This document shows, one piece after another, positions 9,120-17,561 of a DNA stretch of 59,774 nt (positions are counted from its first letter, which is position 1; each line of letters starts with the position of its first letter). Origin of the DNA: Rhodopila globiformis (GTDB lineage Bacteria > Pseudomonadota > Alphaproteobacteria > Acetobacterales > Acetobacteraceae). Position numbers and translations under genes: made by a program. The stretch is taken from positions 1 to 59,774 of the forward strand of contig NZ_NHRY01000072.1 in NCBI RefSeq assembly GCF_002937115.1, read 5' to 3'. The notes under the pieces are model-generated. The model searched no databases, had not been told where the DNA came from, and worked only from the letters and a program-made list of their open reading frames with translations.

Positions 9120-9854
9120 ACTCCGGTGGAGGAGTTCAACTACGAGGAAGCCTCGTTCGACGCCGCCGGCGCCCAGCCGATGGCGCACGACGACTACTGC
9201 TGGATGAACGCCGCCTTCGCCATGGGCACGCGGCTGACCGATGCGTTCGCGAAATACGGCTTCTGCACCGCGATCCGCGGCGCCGAGGGCGGCGGCAAGG
9301 TGGAGAACCTGCCGACCCACGTCTTCACCTCCGACGACGGCGACATGGACTCGAAGTGCCCGACCGAGCTTGCCATCACCGACCGGCGGGAGTTCGAGTT
9401 GTCGAACCTGGGCTTCCTGCCGCTGTGCCACTACAAGAATACCGACTACTCGGTATTCTTCGGCGCGCAGTCGGTGCAGAAGCCGAAGAAGTACGACCGG
9501 CCCGAGGCGACGGCGAACGCCGCGATCTCGGCGCGGCTGCCGTACATCATGGCCTCCAGCCGCTTCGCCCACTACCTGAAGGTCATCGCGCGCGACAAGA
9601 TCGGCAGTTTCCTGGAAGCCGGCGACGTCGAGCGGATGCTGAACCGCTGGATCAACAACTACGTCAACAGCAACGAGAACGCCGGCCAGGAAATGAAGGC
9701 CAAGTTCCCGCTGCGCGAGGCGCGCGTCGAGGTGCGGGAAATCCCCGGCCGTCCCGGCTCCTACAACGCCATCGCGCATCTGCGGCCGTGGCTGCAGATG
9801 GAGGAACTGACCACCAGCTTGCGCATGGTGGCGCGTATCCCGACGGCTTCGTAG
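9120..9854 (+). pseudogene. tssC: tssC (VipB), C-terminal part only
   Basis: The C-terminal half of TssC, the large sheath subunit. The frame from 9120 begins TPVEEFNYEEASFD and continues through the conserved FAMGTRLTDAFAKYGFC, NLGFLPLCHYKNTDYSVFFG, RFAHYLKVIARDKIGS and the C-terminal REIPGRPGSYNAIAHLRPW region to TAG 9854. About 244 codons of a protein of about 490 remain. There is no start codon in frame at the junction, and translation from the tssA GTG enters a different frame. The sheath partner tssB is gone, so this copy cannot form a sheath. Confidence 0.88.
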
Positions 9855-9912
9855 GCCCGTCCGTGGCACGCAGGCGCTGACTCGGGGGGCGGGTGCGGCA
9901 GACCGTCCCTTC

Positions 9913-10000
9913 CGTCATGGCGGCCGCAGGGCCGCTATCCACGCCTTGCGATGCTGATCGCGGCAAAGGCGTGGATGGTGGGCCTGCGCCCACCATGACG
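9913..10000. repeat. Palindromic dispersed repeat, copy in tssC-tssC2 gap
   Basis: An imperfect inverted repeat starting CGTCATGGCGGCCGCAGG and ending CCCACCATGACG, with CCACGCCTTGC and AAGGCGTGGATGG arms around a short loop. The tail GTGCGCCGGGTCCGG just downstream also occurs near 15085 and 56058. The rest of the 9855-10092 gap holds no gene. Confidence 0.75.
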
Positions 10001-10092
10001 TGGAGGGGCCGGTGCGCCGGGTCCGGTCGATCGGTTATTCCGGCTTGGACCCTCGGCACCTGTGCGTCCGTGACACCCCCGGCTGAAGCCCG

Positions 10093-11224
10093 ATGAGCGA
10101 AACCGCCAGCACGCTTGTCGTCGCTCCGGCCGGGACCACCGAGCCGCCGGCCGCCGCGGTCCGCACCGGGGTGCTGGCCGGGAAGTTTGTCGGCCGCAAC
10201 GACCCCGCCCTGGCCGAGGCGTTCGCGGCGTTCCTGAACAGCAATGACGCCGCCGCCGTCGAGCAGTGGTTCGGCACGGACCGCGCCGCGGCGCTGCTGC
10301 GCGACCCGCACGCGCTGCGGGGCGCGCTCGACCGCGACATCGCCGCGATCGACGCCATGCTGTCCGAACAGGTCGACGCCATCCTGCATCATCCGCGCCT
10401 GATGAAGCTGGAAGGAAGCTGGCGCGGCCTCGCCTGGCTCGTCGGCGGCGCGGACCTCAGCACGCGGCTGAAGATCAAGGTGCTGAACGCCGCCTGGCCG
10501 GTGATCTGCCGCGACCTGGAGATCGCCAGCGAGTTCGACCAGAGCCAGTTGTTCCGCAAGATCTACGAGCAGGAATTCGGCTCCCCCGGCGGCGAGCCGT
10601 ACGGCTTCCTGATGGTCGACCAGGAGATGCGCCACCGCCCGGACGCGACCGCCCGCACCGACGACCTCGGCGCGCTCGCCGCGCTTTCCGGCGTGGTGGC
10701 GGCGGCGTTCGCGCCGGTGCTCGTCGGCGCAGCGCCGGCGCTGCTGGAAGTCGACACGTTCCAGGACCTGGCCAATGCGCTCGACGTCACCGCGCCGCTG
10801 CGCAACGCGGACCACGCGCGCTGGCGCGGCCTGGCGGCGCGGGCCGACATGCGTTTCGTCGGCGTGGCGCTGCCGCGGATGCTGGCGCGGCCGCCCTGGC
10901 AGGATGACGGCAGCCGCGCCGACGGCTTCCACTACACGGAATACGCGCCGACGGCCGAGCAGCGGGTGTGGTGCAGCGCGGCCTATGCCCGCCGACGTGA
11001 TCCAGCGCGACCTGCAGGCCTGGCTGATGCGCTATGTCAACGGCAACGCCTCGGTCACCGGCGACAGCCGCGCGCGGTTCCCGCTGGTGGGCGGGCGCGT
11101 GGATGTGCAGGAAATCCCCGGCAAGCCCGGCAGTTTCGGCTGCACCGTCCGGCTGCAGCCGCACTATCAACTCGACGACGTATCAGCAACGTTCCAGCTC
11201 GTGACGGATTTGGGCGAGCGATGA
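10093..11224 (+). pseudogene. Second tssC-like sheath gene, internally deleted
   Basis: This follows the second TssC-type gene (ImpC/ImpD-like) found in many alphaproteobacterial T6SS loci. ATG 10093 opens a good frame through SWRGLAWLVGGADLSTRLKI and MDQE-like sequence to AEQRVWCSAAYA at about 10988. Frame 2 then takes over with DVIQRDLQAWLMRYVNGNAS and runs to a proper C-terminus (VDVQEIPGKPGSFG) and TGA 11224. Compared with the paralogous tssC piece, roughly 130 residues between CSAAYA and the IQRDLQ helix are missing, and the join shifts the frame. Read without correction, the first frame continues to 11247 as junk. Confidence 0.82.
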
Positions 11225-11243
11225 ACCAGCGTGGAGAAGCCGT

Positions 11244-12038
11244 ATGAACGATCAGGGAGCCGCGGCGCTGTTGCGCGCCGGGCAACTGGGCGATGCCATC
11301 GTGGCGGCGCAGGCAGCGGTGCGCAAGGCGCCGACGGACCTGGATGGCCGCGTCCTGCTGGCGGAACTGCTGGTGGGCTCCGGCAACCTGGAACGCGCCG
11401 ACACGCTGCTGGACGCCGCGGCAATGGTGGACCCGACCGCCGCCGTGGTCGTCGCCGAATTCCGCCAGTTGCTGCGGGCGGAAACCGCGCGCCGGCAGTT
11501 GTTCGCCGACGCAAGGGTGCCGGAGTTCATCGGCGAGCCGACGGACGCGCAGCGGATGCAGCTTGCCGCGCTTGTCGCGCTGCGCGCCGGCGACCTGGAC
11601 GAGGCTGCCCGCCAGTCGCAGCTCGCCGAGGAGACGCGGCCGCGCGCCGCCGGATTCTCGGGCGGCACCGCGTTCGACGATTTCCGCGACGCCGACGACC
11701 TGCTGGCCGGCAGCTTCGAGGTGCTGACCACCACCGGCAAGTATTTCTGGATCCCGACCGAGCGGGTGGTCAGCGCCGAGTTCCAGCCGCCGAAGCGCCA
11801 GCGCGACCTGGTCTGGCGGCGGGTGTGGATGTCGGTGCAGGATGGCCTGGACGGCGTCGTTTATATCCCCGTCACCTACGCCGCCGACGAGCCGCTGACC
11901 GACCTGCATCGCCTGGGGCGGGAAACCGACTGGCGCGAGCAGGGCAAGCTGGTGCGCGGCGTCGGCCAGCGCATGTTCCTGGCCGGTGACGACGGGGTCG
12001 AGGTGATGACGCTGGGCACGCTGCGGTTCGGCGCATGA
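11244..12038 (+). CDS. tagJ: TagJ / ImpE-family T6SS accessory protein
   Basis: A 264-residue protein of the ImpE/SciE (TagJ) family. The N-terminal half is TPR-like (LLRAGQLGDAIVAAQAAVRK, then LRAGDLDEAARQSQLAEE); the C-terminal half carries the family pattern FDDFRDADDLLAGSFEVL...YFWIP and DLVWRRVWMSV. TagJ binds TssB or ClpV in systems that have it and modulates sheath recycling. The frame is complete and of normal length. It follows the second tssC-like gene by 19 nt and overlaps tssE by 4 nt (ATGA). With tssB gone and clpV broken it has no visible local partner. Confidence 0.88.
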   Translation: MNDQGAAALLRAGQLGDAIVAAQAAVRKAPTDLDGRVLLAELLVGSGNLERADTLLDAAAMVDPTAAVVVAEFRQLLRAETARRQLFADARVPEFIGEPTDAQRMQLAALVALRAGDLDEAARQSQLAEETRPRAAGFSGGTAFDDFRDADDLLAGSFEVLTTTGKYFWIPTERVVSAEFQPPKRQRDLVWRRVWMSVQDGLDGVVYIPVTYAADEPLTDLHRLGRETDWREQGKLVRGVGQRMFLAGDDGVEVMTLGTLRFGA

Positions 12039-12552
12039 GCCGACGCTTCGGCGCAAGCCGGAAGGCGGCGACGATCCGGTTTGCCGCGCCGCTGCTGGAT
12101 CGCCTGGTCGACCTCGCGCCCGACCAGAGCCGCGACCCGCCCGCCTCGGCGAGCGATACCCAGATCGCGCTGCGCAATTCGGTGCGGCGCGATCCGGAGG
12201 CGCTGCTGAATGCCCGCCGCTGCTGGCGCTCGTGGCCGGAGCCGCTGAAGGAACTGGCGGTTTCGCCGATTGGCTACGGCATGCCGGACTTCACCGCCGG
12301 CACCTTCAACAATCCCGCCATGCGCGAGGACCTGCGGCTGGAGATCGAGGAAACGATCCGCCGCTTCGAGCCGCGCTTCCTGAAGGTGGACGTGGCGCTG
12401 GCGCAGGCGGAGACATCGCTGGAGCCGAGACGCTGCGCCTGCGGATCAACGCCGTGCTGCATGCCGAGCCGGCGCCGGAGCCGATGACGTTCGATACCGT
12501 CGTCGATCCGTCGAACGACGAGGTGATCGTCGTTGCGCGCGATGTCGATTGA
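12035..12552 (+). pseudogene. tssE: tssE (gp25-like baseplate), frameshifted
   Basis: TssE is the gp25-like baseplate wedge protein. ATG 12035 overlaps the tagJ stop. The family segment LAVSPIGYGMPDFTAGTFNN and IEETIRRFEPRFLKVDVAL are clear. Near 12420-12430 the frame changes: the original frame degenerates into SLEPRRCACG, while another frame continues AETLRLRINAVLHAEPAPEP to a natural end at TGA 12552. The full span is 518 nt, one base short of a multiple of three, consistent with one lost base. The uncorrected product would lack the last strands of the fold. Confidence 0.8.
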
Positions 12553-12618
12553 GGAGGTCCGGAGCGGGGTGGGGCGGTCGATTCGGACCCGTCGCGATTG
12601 CAGGCCGCCCGAATCCCT

Positions 12619-12783
12619 TCTCTGCGCACTCTGCGCCCCGCTCTGCGATCTCTGCGTCGAAAAATGCGGTGCCGCAACAAAGAGCGGCGTTGCCAGTGAG
12701 CCGGCCAACCCGAAACGCTGGTGGCGCCCCGACCATCGCGCTTCGACGCAGAGATCGCAGAGCAGAGCGCAGAGCACGCAGAC
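12619..12783. repeat. Large imperfect inverted repeat between tssE and tssF
   Basis: Arms of about 42 nt (12619-12661 and 12742-12783) are near-perfect reverse complements built from CTCTGCG units; the second arm opens TTCGACGCAGAGATCGCAG. They flank a loop of about 80 nt. It fills most of the 450-nt gap between tssE and tssF, where adjacent T6SS genes would normally abut. No gene is seen in the gap. Confidence 0.75.
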
Positions 12784-13004
12784 AAGATTTTGTTGCGACC
12801 TGCGGTCGCGGTGGGCTGGCACGCGCCGCCGTGCTCGGTTCACCAGGGGCTGGGCGGATGAAAGCCGGTTAGCTCTCGGCAAAGATGGCGCGTGCGCTTG
12901 CGATCGACTTGAAGGTCCTTCCATGAGGCAGGGACGACGGCCATCCGGTGCTCGACCGGGCCGTTTCCACCACACTTTTCCCATTCCCCCCAAGGCATCG
13001 GCAC

Positions 13005-14861
13005 GTGTCTGACGCACTGCTCCCCTATTACGACCGTGAATTGAACGCGATCAAGCGGCTGGCCGGCGAGTTCGCCGAGACCCATCCCAAGATCGCCGGC
13101 CGCCTGCGCGTCTCGGCCGACGGCGTGGACGACCCGCACGTCCAGCGCCTGCTGGAGGGCGTCGCCTTCCTGGCGGCGCGCGTCCACCACCGCCTGGACG
13201 ACGAATTCCCCGAACTGACCGACGCGCTGCTCGGCCTGCTGTATCCGCACTACCTCGCGCCGGTTCCCTCCTGCCTGGTGGCGCAACTGCAGTGCCAGGC
13301 CGATCTGCAGACGCCGACCTACCTCGCCCCGGGCCTCGCTTTCGATACCGAGCCGGTGCATGGCGAGCCGTTGCGCTACCGTTCCACCGCGCCGGTGACG
13401 CTGTGGCCCATCACGATCGAGGCGGTGCGCCTGTCCGGGCAGCCGATCGTCGCGCCGCCCAATCCCGCCGCCGCCGGGGCCGCGGCGGTGCTGCGCATCA
13501 CCCTGGCCTGCATGGTGCCGGAAGTCACCTTCACCCAGCTTGGCGTCGACAGCGTGCGCTTCTTCCTGCGTGGCCCGGCCAACCAGACGCTGCCGCTTTA
13601 TGAACTGCTCGGCGCGCATGTCGTGTCCGTGGCGTACGCCGATTCGACGGTCGATCCAAACCCGGTGATCGTCCCGCCCAGGGCGGTCAAGCCGGCCGGC
13701 TTCGCGCCGGAGGAGGCGCTGCTGCCGTGGTCCGCCCGCGGCTTCTCCGGCTTCCGGCTGATGACCGAATACTTCGCCTTCCCGGAGAAATTCCTGTTCC
13801 TGGATTTCACCGCGATCGACAAGAAGACCCTCGTCTCGGCCGGCAACAAGCTGGAGATCTTCGTCTATCTCGACCACCCTGCCCCCGACCTGGAACGCAT
13901 GATCGGCGAGCAGTCGCTGGCCCTGGGCTGCACCCCGCTGGTCAACCTGTTCCCGCAGCGCTGCGAGCCGATCCCGCTGACCCACACCGGCGTCGAATAC
14001 CGCGTGGTTCCCGCCGCCCGCCGCCCGCGCGCGATGGAGGTCTGGAGCGTCGAGCGGGTGCGCGAAACCCTGGCCGACGGCACGCAGCGCCCCTGGCATC
14101 CGTTCTATCGCCTCGCCGCCACCGGTGCCGACGCCGGAGTCCCGAAAGGCTTCTACCAGGTGACCCGCCGCGAGGCCGTGCCCGGCGTGCCCGGGACGGA
14201 CGTCTTCCTGGCGCCGCACGACCCGGATTTCGACCCGCAAGGGCCGGCCAACACGGTGCTGTCGGTCGATGCGCTATGCCTCAACCGGGATCTGCCGACC
14301 GACCTGCCGTTCGGCGGTGGGCATCCGTACCTGCGGCTGGTGGCGGGGGTCGCCGCGGTGGCGGGGATCACCGCCATGACGCCGGCCACCGGCACGCTGC
14401 GCCTGCCGCTGCGCGACGCGCGGTTCTGGCGGTTGGTCTCGCACCTGTCGCTGGGGCACCTGTCGGTCATCGGCGGCGCCGACGGGGCGGCGGCGCTGAA
14501 GGAAGTGCTGCGGCTGTATGACTTTCGCGACACCGCCGACACCCGCGCGGCGATCAACGCGCTGACCGGGATCACCTCGGACTCCGGCGTGGCACGGGCG
14601 CCGGCGCCAGAGCATCCGCGGCCCGGGCTGACCTCCGGCCGCGTGCCGCCGGCGTTCTGCCGCGGCGTGGACATCGGGCTGGAGATGGATCCGCGCGCCT
14701 GGCAGGTCAGCGGCCTGTACCTGCTGGCATCGGTGCTGGAGCGGTTCTTCGCCCTGAACGCGACGATCAACAGCTTCACCCGCACCCGGGTGACGCTGCG
14801 CGGCAACAGCGAGACCGTCGCCGCCTGGCCGGCCCGCAGCGGCACGCGGGAACTGGGATGA
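13005..14861 (+). CDS. tssF: TssF (VasA), T6SS baseplate protein
   Basis: A 618-residue TssF, the baseplate wedge protein that pairs with TssG. It starts DALLPYYDRELNAIKRL, the canonical opening, continues with ETHPKIAGRL and LLEGVAFLAARVHHRLDDE, and ends with the family FCRGVDIGLEMD and LLASVLERFFALNATINSFT regions. GTG 13005 is preferred over upstream in-frame starts because the conserved sequence begins immediately after it and AAGG lies about ten bases upstream. Length matches the family. The frame is intact although tssE upstream is broken and tssG downstream is missing. Confidence 0.92.
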   Translation: MSDALLPYYDRELNAIKRLAGEFAETHPKIAGRLRVSADGVDDPHVQRLLEGVAFLAARVHHRLDDEFPELTDALLGLLYPHYLAPVPSCLVAQLQCQADLQTPTYLAPGLAFDTEPVHGEPLRYRSTAPVTLWPITIEAVRLSGQPIVAPPNPAAAGAAAVLRITLACMVPEVTFTQLGVDSVRFFLRGPANQTLPLYELLGAHVVSVAYADSTVDPNPVIVPPRAVKPAGFAPEEALLPWSARGFSGFRLMTEYFAFPEKFLFLDFTAIDKKTLVSAGNKLEIFVYLDHPAPDLERMIGEQSLALGCTPLVNLFPQRCEPIPLTHTGVEYRVVPAARRPRAMEVWSVERVRETLADGTQRPWHPFYRLAATGADAGVPKGFYQVTRREAVPGVPGTDVFLAPHDPDFDPQGPANTVLSVDALCLNRDLPTDLPFGGGHPYLRLVAGVAAVAGITAMTPATGTLRLPLRDARFWRLVSHLSLGHLSVIGGADGAAALKEVLRLYDFRDTADTRAAINALTGITSDSGVARAPAPEHPRPGLTSGRVPPAFCRGVDIGLEMDPRAWQVSGLYLLASVLERFFALNATINSFTRTRVTLRGNSETVAAWPARSGTRELG

Positions 14862-14977
14862 GCGCCGAGCTGGCCGTCCCGGCGCCTGCCTGCCCGGTGG
14901 GCGCTGGCCTGGGGAGATACGGGGCGGGATGCAGCGTGGGATACAGGGTGGGATACAGCGCGCGGCCGTTGCCACCT
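14858..14977 (+). other. Site where tssG is expected; no recognisable TssG
   Basis: An ATG at 14858 overlaps the tssF stop as ATGA, the usual tssF-tssG arrangement, and its frame stays open to 15073. However, the product (MSAELAVPAPACPVG...) shows none of the TssG landmarks and soon runs into a palindromic repeat. At most a few codons of tssG may survive. The remainder appears to have been lost together with whatever followed. Confidence 0.45.
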
Positions 14978-15118
14978 CGTCATGCCGGGCGCAGGCCCGG
15001 CATCCACGCCGTCCTTGCCGTCCTTCGGTATCAGCACCGCAAGGCGTGGATGGCGGCCCTGCGGTCGCCATGACGATGGAGCGGTGCGCCGCGTCCGGCC
15101 GCCTAAGTTAGCGCCTAT
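14978..15118. repeat. Palindromic dispersed repeat plus one MITE-type terminal arm
   Basis: Positions 14978-15075 form a long palindrome (CGTCATGCCGGGCGCAGG ... GGCCCTGCGGTCGCCATGACG arms). The following tail GTGCGCCGCGTCCGGCCGCC also occurs at about 56057. It ends at 15105-15118 with AAGTTAGCGCCTAT, identical to the 14-bp terminal repeat of the element at 55975-56192. Only one such arm is present here. Confidence 0.8.
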
Positions 15119-15173
15119 GGCCAGAGCCGCGCCATTTTGCCGGACTATGGATTCCGCAGGCGCGGCGTGCTTC

Positions 15174-16031
15174 CTACAACATGGGTCGGCCGCCGGTGAC
15201 GGGGATCAGGGCGCCGTTCATGTAGCTGGCTTCGTCCGATGCCAGCAGGACATAGGCCGGGGCAAGCTCGGCCGGCTGGCCGGCCCGGCCGAGCGGCGTG
15301 TTCTCGCCGAAGCTCTCGATGCGTTCCTCGGGCATCGTTGACGGGATCAGCGGCGTCCAGATTGGCCCGGGCGCGACACAGTTCACCCGGATGCCCTGCT
15401 CGGCCACCAGTTGCGCCAGGCCGGCGGTGAAATTCGCGATCGCGCCCTTTGTCGTTGCGTAGGCGAGCAGCGATGGCGAGGGATTTTTCGCGTTGATCGA
15501 CGTGGTGTTGACGATTGCCGCGCCGGCCTTCATGTGGCGCAGCGCCGCCTTGCTGAGGTAGAACTGGGAATAGATATTTGTCCGGAATGTCCGGTCCCAT
15601 TCCTCGGCGCTGATTTCCTCGATGCTTTTGTGGGTCCGCTGCATCGCGGCGTTGTTGACCAGCACGTCGAGATGGCCGAATTCCTTGACCGCGCGCGCGA
15701 CCAGCGATTCGCAGTGGGCTTCCTCGGCCACGTCGCCCGGGACGGTCACCGCCTTGCGCCCGGCCTTTTCCACCCAGCGCGCGGTTTCCCTGGCGTCCTC
15801 GTGCTCGTCAAGATAGGCGATCAGCACGTCCGCGCCTTCGCGGGCAAACGCGATGGCGACGGCGCGGCCGATGCCGGAGTCTGAGCCCGTAATGATCGCC
15901 GCCTTGCCATGCAGCCGCCCGCTGCCGCGATAGGTTTCCTCGCCGTGGTCGGGCTTCGGCGCCATGTCCGCCGTATGGCCCGGCGGTGCCTGTTTCTGTC
16001 CGGGCTGCGGCGGATTTGGACGTTCTGCCAT
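15174..16031 (-). CDS. SDR-family oxidoreductase (YghA-like)
   Basis: A 285-residue short-chain dehydrogenase/reductase with the long N-terminal extension typical of YghA/glucose-dehydrogenase-like SDRs. The Rossmann glycine motif TGSDSGIGRA is near residue 50, NNAAMQ near 128, the catalytic Ser in NTTSIN, the YATTK Tyr-Lys pair, and PGPIWTPL at the cofactor-proximal loop. It probably reduces or oxidises a small aldehyde, ketone or sugar with NAD(P)H; the substrate cannot be read. It stands alone between the T6SS remains and the carotenoid locus, 57 nt downstream of the aldehyde dehydrogenase gene on the same strand, and could be co-transcribed with it. Confidence 0.9.
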   Translation of the reverse strand: MAERPNPPQPGQKQAPPGHTADMAPKPDHGEETYRGSGRLHGKAAIITGSDSGIGRAVAIAFAREGADVLIAYLDEHEDARETARWVEKAGRKAVTVPGDVAEEAHCESLVARAVKEFGHLDVLVNNAAMQRTHKSIEEISAEEWDRTFRTNIYSQFYLSKAALRHMKAGAAIVNTTSINAKNPSPSLLAYATTKGAIANFTAGLAQLVAEQGIRVNCVAPGPIWTPLIPSTMPEERIESFGENTPLGRAGQPAELAPAYVLLASDEASYMNGALIPVTGGRPML

Positions 16032-16088
16032 GCTGGCCTCCTTGCTGTGGGGCCTTGAACAGGGCTGCCGTGGGCACGTTCCCGATGT

Positions 16089-17540
16089 TCACGATATGCT
16101 GCGGCGGTGTGGAGAACCATCGCGATTCGCTGCCCACAGGCTACGAAACGAGCGCCGTCCGTGCAGCAACCGGATCAGCAGGGCATAGCGCGACGCTTCC
16201 TGTGGCCGCAGGGCGGCGAGGTGCGGACGGAACCGGCCGCGGCGCGTGCTGATGGTCTTCAGCGCCGTCATTTCCAGTAGGCCCTCGGCGCCGCGGGTGA
16301 CCCCGAAGCCGCTTTCGCCGCGTCCGCCGAACGGCAAGCGTGGATCCGCTGTCGGAACAATAAGGTCGTTGATCACGATCGATCCGGCATTGACCCGCGT
16401 TGCCAACTGGTAAGCGTCGGCCGGCGGCCCGAAAATCGACGCGCCGAGCGCGTAGGGACAGGCCGAGGCGGCGTCCAGCGCGTGCTCGGTATCCGGCACC
16501 GCAATGATCGCCAGCACCGGCGCGAACACGTCCTCGCGCAGCAGGCGCATATCGGCCTGCGCGTCGGCAACGACGATGGGCGGGACACGGTCCGCCGCCG
16601 GCCAGGCGAGCACCCGCGCGCCGGCGGCGGCGGCTTCCTGCAGCAGGGCCTGCAACTGGTTCCGGATGCGTTCCGGCACCGCGGCGGGGCTGATGCCGCC
16701 GATGCGCGACAGCAGGGCCTGTTCCAGCGCCGGCGCCAACGTTCCGGGCACGAACACACGCCGTGGCGCGATACAGGTGGCGCCGCCGTTCAGCCGCAGG
16801 CCATAAGCCAGGCATGACGCCACAAGATCCAGGTCAGCGCCGGGCAGGACGAAAACGGCATCGTTGCCGGACAGTTCCATTGTCGTTGGCGTCAGCCGCG
16901 GCGCCGCCGCCTGCAGCACGAGCCGCCCGGTCCGGGCCGAGCCGGTGAGCACGATTTTGTCGAAGCCGGCGCGGGTGGCGGCGGCGGCGGTTTCCGTCGA
17001 TTCATCCAGCACGGTCAGCAGGCCGTCGGGCAGGCCGGCCTCGGCCAGCAGCGCGGCGAAGCGTCGCAACGGCTCGGCGCATCCGGGGGCCGGCTTGGCG
17101 CAGACGGCGTTTCCGGCTGTCAGCGCCTGCAGGATGTGCGCGCCCGGCAGGAACAGCGGGTAGTTGGAGGGGGACAGGATCAGCACGACTCCCAGCGGTT
17201 CCCGCCGCACCTCGGCCCGCACGCCGGGCAGCCAGAGCGGACGGCCGCCGCGCAACGTCCGTGGCGCCAGCAGGGCGGCGGCGTTTCGTTCCAGGAAGCG
17301 CGCGGCGTCGGCCAGTGGTAACACCTCGGTGACCAGCGTTTCCACCGCCGGGCGGCGATGCAGCAGGGTGGCCGCGAGGTCCTCGCAATCCCGCGCGATC
17401 AGGTGGCGGGCGCGGCGGATGATGCGCAGGCGATCCTTGATGGGACGTTCGGACCATGACGGCCGCAGGCGCCGTGCCTGCCGCAGCGTCTCGACAACAA
17501 GTTCGTTGGTGTCCCTTAAAACCGCCGCGTCGCTGCCCAT
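16089..17540 (-). CDS. Aldehyde dehydrogenase of the carotenoid locus
   Basis: A 483-residue NAD(P)-dependent aldehyde dehydrogenase. The N-terminal cofactor region has LILSPSNYPLFLPG, the catalytic general base is in MELSGNDAVF, and the nucleophile is the Cys of NGGATCIAPRRV. The C-terminal LPFGGRGESGFG motif is present. Placed beside CrtN/CrtP-type enzymes, an acyltransferase and a glycosyltransferase, it most likely oxidises a terminal carotenoid aldehyde to the acid, like CrtNc/AldH in staphyloxanthin-type C30 pathways. This role is inferred from context. It is divergent from the acyltransferase gene, with only about 20-40 nt between starts. Confidence 0.85.
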   Translation of the reverse strand: MGSDAAVLRDTNELVVETLRQARRLRPSWSERPIKDRLRIIRRARHLIARDCEDLAATLLHRRPAVETLVTEVLPLADAARFLERNAAALLAPRTLRGGRPLWLPGVRAEVRREPLGVVLILSPSNYPLFLPGAHILQALTAGNAVCAKPAPGCAEPLRRFAALLAEAGLPDGLLTVLDESTETAAAATRAGFDKIVLTGSARTGRLVLQAAAPRLTPTTMELSGNDAVFVLPGADLDLVASCLAYGLRLNGGATCIAPRRVFVPGTLAPALEQALLSRIGGISPAAVPERIRNQLQALLQEAAAAGARVLAWPAADRVPPIVVADAQADMRLLREDVFAPVLAIIAVPDTEHALDAASACPYALGASIFGPPADAYQLATRVNAGSIVINDLIVPTADPRLPFGGRGESGFGVTRGAEGLLEMTALKTISTRRGRFRPHLAALRPQEASRYALLIRLLHGRRSFRSLWAANRDGSPHRRSIS

Positions 17541-17561
17541 GTCCGGACCTATGATGCTTCC

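Noticed and set aside
7719..9854. 711-codon plus-strand frame spanning clpV antisense and tssC
   Set aside because: Only the part after 9120 has homology (TssC). The first 1.4 kb is antisense to clpV and non-protein-like, so a long fusion gene is not real.
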